A stretch of DNA of 11,428 nucleotides from Candidatus Hydrogenedentota bacterium (GTDB taxonomy: Bacteria > Hydrogenedentota > Hydrogenedentia > Hydrogenedentales > SLHB01): positions 1 to 11,428 of the forward strand of contig SLHB01000004.1 in assembly GCA_007136375.1 (NCBI GenBank), written 5' to 3'. Positions 1 to 6,887 of the stretch are shown piece by piece. The translations under genes were made by a program, and so were the position numbers. Position 1 is the first letter of the stretch. Every line of letters starts with the position of its first letter. The notes under the pieces are model-generated. The model was not told the origin of the DNA. It saw only the letters and a program-made list of their open reading frames with translations, and ran no database searches.

Positions 1-2256
1 GAAGCCTACGAGCTTTGGCAAAGCGAAGTGGGGTTGCCGGCCAGCCGCATCGTCCGGCTAGGCGCGAAGGACAACTTCTGGGGACCGGCCGGTGAAACGG
101 GCGCCTGCGGCCCATGCTCCGAGCTGCACATCGACCGGGGCGAAGCCTTGGGCTGCGGCCAGCCCGATTGCCAACCTGGCTGCGAGCGCTGCGAACGCTT
201 TCTCGAATACTGGAACCTCGTTTTTCCCCAGTTCGACCAGCAACCCGACGGCTCCCGGCCGCCCCTGAAGAACCGGGGCATCGACACGGGCATGGGCCTG
301 GAGCGGCTGGCCATGCTCTTGCAAGACAAGGAAACGGTCTTCGACACCAGCGGCGTCTTCCCTATTATCGAGGCCGCGCAAACCCTATCGAAAATCCCTT
401 ATAAAGACAAGCCCACGCCTTATCGCGTCATCGCGGATCACGCCCGCGCCCTGGCCTTCCTCATCGCCGACGGCGTGCTCCCCGCCAATGACGGCCGGGG
501 CTACGTGGAGCGGCGTCTTTTGCGCCGGGCCGCCCGGTTCGGCCGCGAGCTGGGCCTCGAAAACCCATTCCTCCACGAAATGGCCATGACCGTGGTGGAT
601 CTCATGGCTCCCCACTACCCGGAACTGGAGGAACGGCGGGCCGCCATCGCCAGAATCATTCAGACCGAGGAGGAGCGCTTCCGCGGCACGTTGGCCCGGG
701 GCATGGACGTGCTGGAGGAAATCTTCGGCCGCATGGAGCGGGAAGGCCTGACGAACGCGCCCGGCGAAGACCTCTTCCGCCTGCACGACACCTACGGGTT
801 TCCCCTCGATCTCGCCGCCGACATGGCCGAGGAGCGGGGTTACGGCATCGATCGGGAAGGGTTCGAAGCGGCGATGACCCGGCAACGGGAGCAAGCGCGG
901 AAGGCCTGGGCGGGCAGCGGCGAAACGGCCATCGCGCCCGTGTACCGCCAAGTTCGGGAGCGGTGCGGCGCCTCTGACTTCGTGGGCTACGATCTCCTGG
1001 AAGCGCGCGCCACCATTCGCGCCCTTCTGCGGGATGGCGTGGAAACGGAGACCCTTGAGGCCGACGAGGCGGGCGAGGTCATACTGGACGTGACCCCCTT
1101 CTACGCGGAATCCGGCGGCCAGGTTGGCGACACCGGTGTGTTGGAAGCCTCCGAGGGCGCGGCGCACGTCGAAACGGTGAAGGCGTACGTGGAGGGCCTT
1201 CCGGTCCACTCCGTGAAGATCACGAGCGGCGCCCTTCGCAAGGACGGCCAAGTCCGCGCGGCCGTCGACGCGGAGAAACGCGCCGCCACGGCCAATCACC
1301 ACACGGCGACGCACCTGCTTCAGGCCGCGCTACGGGACATTCTCGGCGATCATGTGCAACAGGCGGGCTCCCTCGTGGCGCCGGACCGGCTGCGCTTCGA
1401 CTTCACCCATTTCGAGGCCATACCGCGCGAACGGCTCCGCGACATCGAACGCCAGGTGAACCAGTACATCCGCGCCGACGCCCCCATCGAAACGAAGGTG
1501 ATGCCTCTGGAAGAGGCGAAGGCGGCGGGCGCCATGGCCTTCTTCGGCGAAAAGTATGGCGACACCGTGCGCGTGGTCATCGCCGATGGGTTCAGCATGG
1601 AGCTCTGCGGCGGCACCCACGTGCCCCGGACGGGCGTCATCGGCCTGTTCAAGATTCTGAGCGAATCATCCATCTCCGCGGGCGTGCGCCGGATCGAGGC
1701 CGTGTGCGGCGAGCAAGGCTTGAACCTGGTCCACGGCCAAGAAGAACAGCTGGGCCGGGTTTCCACCCTCCTCCACGCGGCGCCGGAAGAGCTGGAGACG
1801 CGGGTCAAGACCCTCGTGGAAGAAAACCGGCGCCTCGAACGCGAAATCCAGAAATGGAAGCAGGCGGCGGCCACGGGCGGCTCCGTGGACTACATGAGCC
1901 AGGTCCAGGAGGTCGCGGGCGTGAAACTCCTCGCCGCCGAGGTCCCCGGCCAAGACGCCGCCGGACTGCGTATGGTCATGGACTCGCTCCGGGACAAGCT
2001 CGGCGAAGGCGTCATTGTGCTGGGCAGCGCCGGCGGCGGCAAGGCCTCGCTGTGCGTGGCGGTGAGCAAGGATCTCACCGACTCCGTTCGCGCCGGGGAT
2101 ATCGTCAAGGCCTTGGCCCCCATCGTCGGCGGTGGAGGCGGCGGGCGGCCCGACATGGCCCAAGCGGGCGGCAAACAGCCAGAGAAAGTGGGCGAAGCCA
2201 TCGCCCAGGCGCCCGCCACGGTGGAGGCGCTTCTGCAACAGACGGCGAACCGATGA
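1..2256 (+). CDS. alaS: alanyl-tRNA synthetase, 3' part (5' end outside window)
   Basis: Charges tRNA-Ala with alanine in the cytoplasm and hydrolyses mischarged Ser/Gly-tRNA-Ala. The reading frame is open from base 1, so the gene is cut by the window edge; 751 residues are visible of a family usually near 870-880, so roughly 120 N-terminal residues with class II motif 1 are missing. Visible in order: motif 2 region (DNFWGPAGETGACGPCSE, visible residues 24-41), a four-cysteine insert (residues 52-64), class II motif 3 (GIDTGMGLERL, about 93-103), the editing domain with its zinc ligands HTATH (1300-1314) and CGGTH (1606-1620), a charged coiled-coil-like stretch near 1795-1865, and the C-terminal DHHA1/C-Ala domain with its glycine run (2127-2150). 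The stop overlaps the ruvX start as ATGA, which indicates translational coupling. The identification is secure; only the N-terminus is unseen. Confidence 0.97.
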   Translation, partial: EAYELWQSEVGLPASRIVRLGAKDNFWGPAGETGACGPCSELHIDRGEALGCGQPDCQPGCERCERFLEYWNLVFPQFDQQPDGSRPPLKNRGIDTGMGLERLAMLLQDKETVFDTSGVFPIIEAAQTLSKIPYKDKPTPYRVIADHARALAFLIADGVLPANDGRGYVERRLLRRAARFGRELGLENPFLHEMAMTVVDLMAPHYPELEERRAAIARIIQTEEERFRGTLARGMDVLEEIFGRMEREGLTNAPGEDLFRLHDTYGFPLDLAADMAEERGYGIDREGFEAAMTRQREQARKAWAGSGETAIAPVYRQVRERCGASDFVGYDLLEARATIRALLRDGVETETLEADEAGEVILDVTPFYAESGGQVGDTGVLEASEGAAHVETVKAYVEGLPVHSVKITSGALRKDGQVRAAVDAEKRAATANHHTATHLLQAALRDILGDHVQQAGSLVAPDRLRFDFTHFEAIPRERLRDIERQVNQYIRADAPIETKVMPLEEAKAAGAMAFFGEKYGDTVRVVIADGFSMELCGGTHVPRTGVIGLFKILSESSISAGVRRIEAVCGEQGLNLVHGQEEQLGRVSTLLHAAPEELETRVKTLVEENRRLEREIQKWKQAAATGGSVDYMSQVQEVAGVKLLAAEVPGQDAAGLRMVMDSLRDKLGEGVIVLGSAGGGKASLCVAVSKDLTDSVRAGDIVKALAPIVGGGGGGRPDMAQAGGKQPEKVGEAIAQAPATVEALLQQTANR

Positions 2257-2702
2257 CGTTGCCCGGGCGCATCGTGGGACTGGACGTGGGCGATGTCCGT
2301 ATCGGCGTCGCCGTCAGCGATCCCCTGGGCAGCATGGCCTTGCCCCGGGAAGTGATTCAGCGCAGGGACATGGAAAGCGACATCGCCGCCATCCGCGCCA
2401 TCCTCGAAGAAACCGGCGCGATCCGCATCGTCGCCGGGGTTCCCCTGGACCAGAACGGCCAGCCGGGCCCCCAGGCGGAGAAGACCCTGGCCTTCGCCGA
2501 ACGCCTGCGCGAGGCCTTGACCGGGATTGAAGTCGTCACCCAAGACGAACGGTACTCCACCGCGTCGGCGCAACGGACGCTCATCGGCGCGGGCGTAAGC
2601 CGGAAAGGGCGCAAGAAGTCCGTGGACATGTTGGCCGCGCAACATATTCTGCAGACATATATGGACCGGCAAAGCCGCGCGGCGGGGCCTGCTCATGACT
2701 GA
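2253..2702 (+). CDS. ruvX: YqgF/RuvX-type Holliday junction resolvase-like nuclease
   Basis: A 149-aa protein of the YqgF (RuvX) family, an RNase H-fold nuclease linked to 16S rRNA 5'-end maturation and proposed as a Holliday junction resolvase. It shows the N-terminal strand GLDVGDVRIGVAVSD with the presumed catalytic Asp11, the segment VAGVPLDQNG (61-70), the conserved DERYSTASAQ (98-107) carrying Glu99, and KKSVDMLAAQHIL (121-133) with Asp125 as the third acidic residue. The length is normal for the family. The ATG at 2253 is chosen because the family motif begins only a few residues later and the codon overlaps the alaS stop (ATGA). There is no strong Shine-Dalgarno sequence, which fits coupling to alaS translation. 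The end overlaps mltG by 8 nt. The fold and family are clear; which of the proposed activities applies here cannot be told. Confidence 0.95.
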   Translation: MTLPGRIVGLDVGDVRIGVAVSDPLGSMALPREVIQRRDMESDIAAIRAILEETGAIRIVAGVPLDQNGQPGPQAEKTLAFAERLREALTGIEVVTQDERYSTASAQRTLIGAGVSRKGRKKSVDMLAAQHILQTYMDRQSRAAGPAHD

Positions 2703-3810
2703 CAGCGCGCCGCCCGGCAAGGAGCACCGGGAAACCGCTTCGCCACGCCGATCCTGGAAGCGGGGCGCGCTCCGCGCTCTGGCCGTTCTGGCCGCCGCCT
2801 GCTTGGCCCTTGGGGGCGCGGCGGCGCTCGGGCTCTTGCTCGTCCAGGATCATTTGCACCGGCCCGCGCCTGCTGGACCCGAAGCCGGCTTGGTCATCCC
2901 GGAAGGCGCCACGGGCCAAGACGTCGCGCGTATCCTGGCGGAAGAGGGGCTGGTGTCCCACGAGCTCTTGTTCCGTCTCGCGTTGCGCCTGGATGAAGAC
3001 AGCACCCCCATCCGGCACGGCTACTACATCCTGCCCCGGGGCTTGACGCCAGTGGCGCTGGCGGAGCGGCTTCGGGAGGGCCCCGCGGCCAACCGTGATC
3101 CTCGCGCCCTCCCCCCGGAACTCCGGGTAACCATTCGCGAAGGGCTCAGCCTGGAACAAATGGCCCAGCTCTTCGATGACCCAGACGCATTTCTCGAAGC
3201 CGCCTCGGACCCGGCGCTCATCGAGGAATTGGATCTGGATGCGCCCAATCTCGAAGGCTTTCTCATGCCAAACACGTATTTTTTCGATGAGAAGCCGGAT
3301 GAACGGGCCGTGGTTGAACGGATGTTGGACCAATTCCAACGGGAGTACGCCCGGCTCATGGAGCGCTATCCCCACGGCCGGGAGCGGGACCCGCTGGAAG
3401 TCGTAACCATCGCGTCGCTCATCGAGCGCGAAGCGCGCGCCGCGGCGGAGCGGCCCCTCGTCAGCGCGGTCATCCACAACCGCCTGGAGCGGGGCATGAC
3501 GCTGGACCTCGACGCGACGCTGCAATTCGCGCTGAACAAGTACGGCCAACGCATGCTGAACGAGGACAAGGAGGTGGACTCGCCCTACAACAGCTACCGC
3601 AACGCGGGCCTTCCGCCAGGTCCCATCGCGAGTCCCGGCGTGGACAGCCTCCGCGCGGCCCTCAACCCTGCCGACGTAGACTACCTTTACTTCGTCTCCA
3701 ACGCGGACGGCTACACCCACACCTTTAGCGAAACCTTGGCCGAACACAACCGGGCCGTCGCCCGCTACCGCGCGGAAATCGCGGTGCAGCGCCGGGCCCT
3801 CCAGGAATAG
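2695..3810 (+). CDS. mltG: endolytic murein transglycosylase MltG (YceG-like)
   Basis: A 371-aa membrane-anchored lytic transglycosylase that cleaves nascent glycan strands and is thought to end their elongation. It has a basic N-terminal cytoplasmic tail (PRRSWKRG, 18-25), one hydrophobic segment at about 27-50 that would anchor it in the inner membrane, a LysM-like region (about 64-130), and the YceG catalytic domain. Catalytic-domain motifs are LEGFLMPNTYFF (186-197), IASLIEREA (239-247) with Glu244 matching the known catalytic glutamate, INR-like VIHNRLERGM (259-268), SPYNSYRNAGLPPGPIASPG (296-315) and YLYFVSNADGYTHTFS (330-345). The length is typical. The ATG at 2695 overlaps the ruvX stop by 8 nt, so translation is probably coupled. 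Placement after alaS and ruvX matches an arrangement seen in many bacteria. Its presence implies a peptidoglycan wall. Confidence 0.96.
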   Translation: MTDSAPPGKEHRETASPRRSWKRGALRALAVLAAACLALGGAAALGLLLVQDHLHRPAPAGPEAGLVIPEGATGQDVARILAEEGLVSHELLFRLALRLDEDSTPIRHGYYILPRGLTPVALAERLREGPAANRDPRALPPELRVTIREGLSLEQMAQLFDDPDAFLEAASDPALIEELDLDAPNLEGFLMPNTYFFDEKPDERAVVERMLDQFQREYARLMERYPHGRERDPLEVVTIASLIEREARAAAERPLVSAVIHNRLERGMTLDLDATLQFALNKYGQRMLNEDKEVDSPYNSYRNAGLPPGPIASPGVDSLRAALNPADVDYLYFVSNADGYTHTFSETLAEHNRAVARYRAEIAVQRRALQE

Positions 3811-3816
3811 CGCTTC

Positions 3817-4644
3817 ATGGACCATAGCGGACCGGACGCGGAAGGCGCAGCCGCCGCGCCGGCAATTTCTCGGGACCAAGTCCTCGTCGCCGCCGGCCAA
3901 GACGCGGCGGAGAGCCTCGCGCGCATCGCGGATCTCGGCGTGGGCGCGGAAGTGCAAACCTTCGCCCGTCCGGGCGCGCCCGGCCAGGGCGAACCCCTGG
4001 ACGGGGCCATAAGCGCCTTAATCCCGTTGCTCGCCGGCGTCCGCGGCCCCATCGGATACCATGGCCCCTTCATCGACACGGTCCATTACAGCCAGGACGC
4101 GGACGTGCAGGCCATCGCGCGGCAACGCTACGCTGCGGCGCTCGACGCCGCCGCGCGCCTCGGCGCCGGTTTCGTCATCTTCCACAGCCAGTACAATCCC
4201 CTCATCCGGGTGCGCCATTATCCCCGTCTGTACCACGAGCGCAGCCTAGAGTTCTGGCCGCGGCTGGTCGCGCATGCGGAATCCCTGAGCATCACCATCT
4301 ACCTGGAAAACATGTTCGAGGACTCCCCCGAACCCCTGCTGCGCCTGGTCGAAGCTGTGGACTCCCCGCGCTTGCGCATCTGCGGAGACATCGCGCACAT
4401 GGCCCTGTTTTCTTCCACGCCCCCTCGGGAGTGGGTCCGCGCCTGGGGGCCCCGCTTGGGCCATGTCCACCTCAACGACACGCTGGGCGCGTACGACGAC
4501 CACCTGCCCCTCGGCGAGGGCAACCTCGACATTCAGGCCTTCCTCCAAGCCTGCGCGGAGCTTCCTCACCCCCTCACCTACACCCTGGAGAACAGCACGT
4601 TGTCCGGCGCGGAGGCCAGCCTCGCCTACCTCCGCCTCCGCTGA
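3817..4644 (+). CDS. sugar-phosphate isomerase/epimerase-like TIM-barrel protein
   Basis: A 275-aa cytoplasmic protein that looks like the xylose-isomerase-like TIM barrel superfamily (AP endonuclease 2 / sugar epimerase fold). Candidate metal and active-site residues sit at the expected strand ends: GYHGPF (His82), FHSQYN (His123), YLENMFED (Glu164), CGDIAH (Asp191, His194), HVHLNDT (His216, His218, Asp221), DHLPLGEG (His229) and TLENS (Glu258). This set fits a divalent-metal enzyme. The substrate is unknown, and a nuclease of the endonuclease IV type is the alternative, made less likely by the divergent metal-site spacing. The ATG at 3817 lies 6 nt after the mltG stop, so it is probably the last gene of the alaS-ruvX-mltG operon; an AGGA at about 12 nt upstream is a poor ribosome site. 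The first 18 residues are Ala-rich and precede the barrel. Confidence 0.8.
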   Translation: MDHSGPDAEGAAAAPAISRDQVLVAAGQDAAESLARIADLGVGAEVQTFARPGAPGQGEPLDGAISALIPLLAGVRGPIGYHGPFIDTVHYSQDADVQAIARQRYAAALDAAARLGAGFVIFHSQYNPLIRVRHYPRLYHERSLEFWPRLVAHAESLSITIYLENMFEDSPEPLLRLVEAVDSPRLRICGDIAHMALFSSTPPREWVRAWGPRLGHVHLNDTLGAYDDHLPLGEGNLDIQAFLQACAELPHPLTYTLENSTLSGAEASLAYLRLR

Positions 4645-4652
4645 GCCCCCGG

Positions 4653-6194
4653 CTAATCGCCGCGCCGCGCCGTAGCGGCCGCCGCCCAACGGGCCGACTC
4701 CGCCAGAGACAGGACGCCATCGACGTTCGTCCCGTGGTGCGGTTCGATGTGCACGCCCCCCCGGTAGTCCATTCCCGCGTTAAGGGCCCGCTCCAGGGTT
4801 TCGAGCTTGCCGGCGAAGGCGTAGATGGCCGACTGCGGCGTCGAGCAGGACACCGGCGGATTCGCTTGACCATGGACAAAGTAGCCTGGCGGCGCCGCGC
4901 TTCCCGGCGCGGGGTAGCCGTGCCAATGAGAGATCGACAACCCTGGACCGCGCAGCGCTTCCGGGAATGCGGGGTTTGCGCCAAGGGCGCGGAGGATGCT
5001 GGCCGCTATGGCGTTGCCCAGGGCGCAGGCCAAGATCGTCCATGTATCGTAGGACGGCCGGCACGCCGCGGACGGCACGCCCCGAGGCGTGTCCAGGATC
5101 ACCTCGCCCCGGCGGAAGCCCATCCGCATAAGATCCTTCGCCGGATCGGGATTGGTCTTCTCGCAGCCTGATCGGGTCGTCAGCAGCCACACTTCCGGCA
5201 CGGGAACAAACCACTCGCCGCCAAGCAATTCAAGACGGGCGTACGGACGTCCCCCGATTTCCTGAACGCAACGGCCCTCCCACGCGGCCTTTCGCAACGC
5301 CGCAGGCGCCCCCTGGGCCGGAACAGCCGGCTCCACATCCATCGAGAGTTGCCGGACCAAGAACCCGTAACTCATCCCCGTGCGTTGATCCAAGTGAGCG
5401 GCCACGAGCCGGCGGAAGTAGCGGTTACGGTATTGCAGCGTGTCCAAGGAAGTATGGGCCAACATCAAGCCGCTGTCCCGCCAAACCGGCGCCGCTTCCA
5501 GGAAATCCGCCACAACTTCCCGCCAGTCCGGGCCCACGGGATCGAAAGCCCCTTCCCGCCAAACCATGCTGTCCCGTTGCGGCGGGACGACTTGCGCGGT
5601 GAGCTTGGGCACGAGCGCGCCCATCAAGCCGTCATCCATCCGGCGCCAATCGCCACAGGGGATCACGGCGCCGTTCATCGTACAGATGGTCCATTGGCCG
5701 TCCTCAACGAAGATCGGCACGTGGGTCATATTCCACGCCAGCACGCCGACGATGGCGTCGAGCGTCTGTTGCAGGCCGGCCCCGGCGTGAACGGGCGGCG
5801 GCCCGTCAATGAGCGTGACGATAGCGGTCTGATGAAGGCCCGGAATGAAGTTGGCGGCAAGGGCGTCGTCGGCGCCTTCTCCCGTTTCCACGACGGTCAA
5901 GCCGGGCCGGAACTTGCGCCGGCCTTGCCCCCCTTGCCCCACGAACGCTTCCTCGATCGGCGCGACCCTGACGCCACGGGCCGCCAGCGCCTCGCGCAAG
6001 GCCTCCGCGAAGCGCGTCAGCCGCGCGGTGTGTTGATGAGGCCGCAAAAAGGCCACTTCAAGAGAAGTGGCCATCTCGTCCGGCGTGAGTGGCGGAACGC
6101 GGCCGAGGCCCAAGAGCTCAGCCGCCAATCTCGCATGGGGCGCGGAGTGGTCCCGAATTTCAACAGTAGACGTAGGCGCCAGCGTCTCGGTCAT
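4653..6194 (-). CDS. uncharacterised 513-aa soluble protein
   Basis: I do not recognise this family. The protein has no signal peptide and no clear membrane segment, so it is probably cytoplasmic. Possible functional motifs are PHQHTARL (52-59), a Gly/Lys/Arg stretch GQGGQGRRKFRPG (87-98), GLQQTLDAIVGVLAWN (140-155), CGDWRRMDDG (180-189), HWHGYP (423-428), YFVHGQANPPVSCSTP (438-453) and, near the C-terminus, VHIEPHHGTNVDG (481-493). The clustered His, Glu and Cys residues suggest a metal or catalytic site, but this is inference. The ATG at 6194 is preceded by a strong purine-rich ribosome site (AGGGAGAGG at 6198-6206), and the frame is open for 1.5 kb with codon use like its neighbours, so it is very likely a real gene. 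It is convergent with the isomerase gene, 8 nt between stops. It could share transcription with the upstream sulfatase unit, although a 353-nt gap argues for its own promoter. Confidence 0.85.
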   Translation of the reverse strand: MTETLAPTSTVEIRDHSAPHARLAAELLGLGRVPPLTPDEMATSLEVAFLRPHQHTARLTRFAEALREALAARGVRVAPIEEAFVGQGGQGRRKFRPGLTVVETGEGADDALAANFIPGLHQTAIVTLIDGPPPVHAGAGLQQTLDAIVGVLAWNMTHVPIFVEDGQWTICTMNGAVIPCGDWRRMDDGLMGALVPKLTAQVVPPQRDSMVWREGAFDPVGPDWREVVADFLEAAPVWRDSGLMLAHTSLDTLQYRNRYFRRLVAAHLDQRTGMSYGFLVRQLSMDVEPAVPAQGAPAALRKAAWEGRCVQEIGGRPYARLELLGGEWFVPVPEVWLLTTRSGCEKTNPDPAKDLMRMGFRRGEVILDTPRGVPSAACRPSYDTWTILACALGNAIAASILRALGANPAFPEALRGPGLSISHWHGYPAPGSAAPPGYFVHGQANPPVSCSTPQSAIYAFAGKLETLERALNAGMDYRGGVHIEPHHGTNVDGVLSLAESARWAAAATARRGD

Positions 6195-6197
6195 CGG

Positions 6198-6206
6198 CCT
6201 CTCCCT
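6198..6206 (-). promoter_or_regulatory. ribosome binding site of the 513-aa gene
   Basis: The - strand reads AGGGAGAGG, ending 3 nt before the ATG at 6194. This is a strong Shine-Dalgarno match and fixes that start codon. Confidence 0.7.
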
Positions 6207-6288
6207 GTCGAAGCAGTTCCTCTTTCACTGTGTCCGTGAAGCTCGGACCCGGCCCAAATATCGAACAAGACGAAACCAAACCGTATGC

Positions 6289-6317
6289 ACTCTATCAAAC
6301 GAAAGCGCATTTGTGAA
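6289..6317 (-). promoter_or_regulatory. possible sigma-70-like promoter for the 513-aa gene
   Basis: On the - strand, TTCACA (6312-6317) and TAGAGT (6289-6294) are separated by 17 nt, giving five of six and four of six matches to the -35 and -10 consensus. It would yield a leader of roughly 90 nt before the ATG at 6194. Matches of this quality occur by chance, so this is only a candidate. Confidence 0.25.
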
Positions 6318-6367
6318 GCATGGGGTCGAGCGCGCCGGGGGCGCGGCGAAATGCGCGCGCCGCTTCA
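6314..6367. repeat. GC-rich nested inverted repeats
   Basis: TGAAGC (6314-6319) is complementary to GCTTCA (6362-6367), enclosing CGCGCC/GGCGCG (6331-6336 with 6340-6345) and the alternative pair GCGGCG/CGCCGC (6343-6348 with 6358-6363). The two inner pairings share bases 6343-6345 and exclude each other. A structured RNA or DNA element is possible on either strand, but base composition alone could also produce it. Confidence 0.35.
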
Positions 6368-6547
6368 TGAAGATGACAGTATTCGTTGAACGAAGGGACA
6401 CCCCCCGGCTGGATCAAAGCTCGCCGCATCCATCCGGCGGTGCGTGGACTGGTTGCGCCATAACGGATTGGCGCTCGATGAGAACGGCTCACGCCGGCCT
6501 TCGGCCTTCCCTTTCGTCACTTCGCAAGAAGATCTACAAGAACGTTT

Positions 6548-6811
6548 CTATTCAACGTTGCCATCGTCGTCGCAGTAGCAGGCGTCCGTCTGGTATTTCT
6601 GCCACTGCGCGCGAAACGCCTTGAGACATTCAATGTGCGCTTCAATCGCGGACTCGCCCTCAACGAGATCTCCTTCATCCTCCAGCACAGCGGCCGAGTT
6701 CATGCCGTCCTCGTCGACATAGCCAATACGATGAGCTAGCACGAGTTTTTCAAGGCCCTCCTGCAGAAGGTCACACTTACCGCATCGGCGATGACGGTAT
6801 AACGTAATCAT
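6548..6811 (-). CDS. small CxxC thioredoxin/glutaredoxin-like protein
   Basis: An 87-aa protein beginning MITLYRHRRCGKC, with a beta strand followed at once by a CGKC pair (Cys10, Cys13) at the head of a helix, as in thioredoxin-fold oxidoreductases and the glutaredoxin-like DUF836 group. The middle (AAVLEDEGDLVEGESAIEAH, 40-59) resembles the beta3-beta4 hairpin of that fold, but the usual cis-proline before beta3 is absent. Three further cysteines occur (Cys62, Cys78, Cys80), and the acidic tail DACYCDDDGN (77-86) carries a C-x-C pair. It has no signal peptide. A likely role is disulfide exchange or metal binding in the cytoplasm; the partner is unknown. The frame stays open upstream to 7087, but the ATG at 6811 is chosen because the fold starts there and a GGAG lies 7 nt upstream. 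It lies 76 nt downstream of the sulfatase stop on the same strand, probably in one transcript. Confidence 0.8.
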   Translation of the reverse strand: MITLYRHRRCGKCDLLQEGLEKLVLAHRIGYVDEDGMNSAAVLEDEGDLVEGESAIEAHIECLKAFRAQWQKYQTDACYCDDDGNVE

Positions 6812-6818
6812 GACTAGG

Positions 6819-6822
6819 CTCC
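6819..6822 (-). promoter_or_regulatory. ribosome binding site of the CxxC gene
   Basis: GGAG on the - strand, 7 nt before the ATG at 6811. It decides this start over a longer open frame that runs back into the sulfatase gene as far as 7087. Confidence 0.6.
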
Positions 6823-6887
6823 GGGATACAGTCCCCGTTCCGAACGGCGGCAGAAGCGCGCCGCTACGCAATACCCAAGCGCGAGGC

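Larger units (their letters stand above)
6195..6547. other. 353-nt intergenic region between the CxxC gene and the 513-aa gene
   Basis: No convincing gene is present on either strand; the reading frames here have arginine- and serine-rich translations without family features. It holds the ribosome site of the 513-aa gene, a possible promoter (6289-6317), a GC-rich cluster of inverted repeats (6314-6367), and two copies of the palindrome AACGTT (6541-6546 and 6554-6559) flanking the stop codon of the CxxC gene. No hairpin followed by a U-run was seen on the - strand, so the end of the upstream transcript is not marked by a standard intrinsic terminator. Confidence 0.6.

Noticed and set aside
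385..1314. 309-codon - strand frame within alaS
   Set aside because: Antisense shadow of a certain alaS gene, with low-complexity Gly/Ala/Arg/His-rich translation.
2581..3957. 458-codon - strand frame opposite mltG
   Set aside because: mltG is secure on the + strand with its catalytic motifs intact; the antisense translation shows no family features.
6067..6624. 185-codon + strand open frame across the 6195-6547 gap
   Set aside because: It overlaps both flanking - strand genes, is Arg/Ser-rich and lacks a ribosome site; not supported as a gene.
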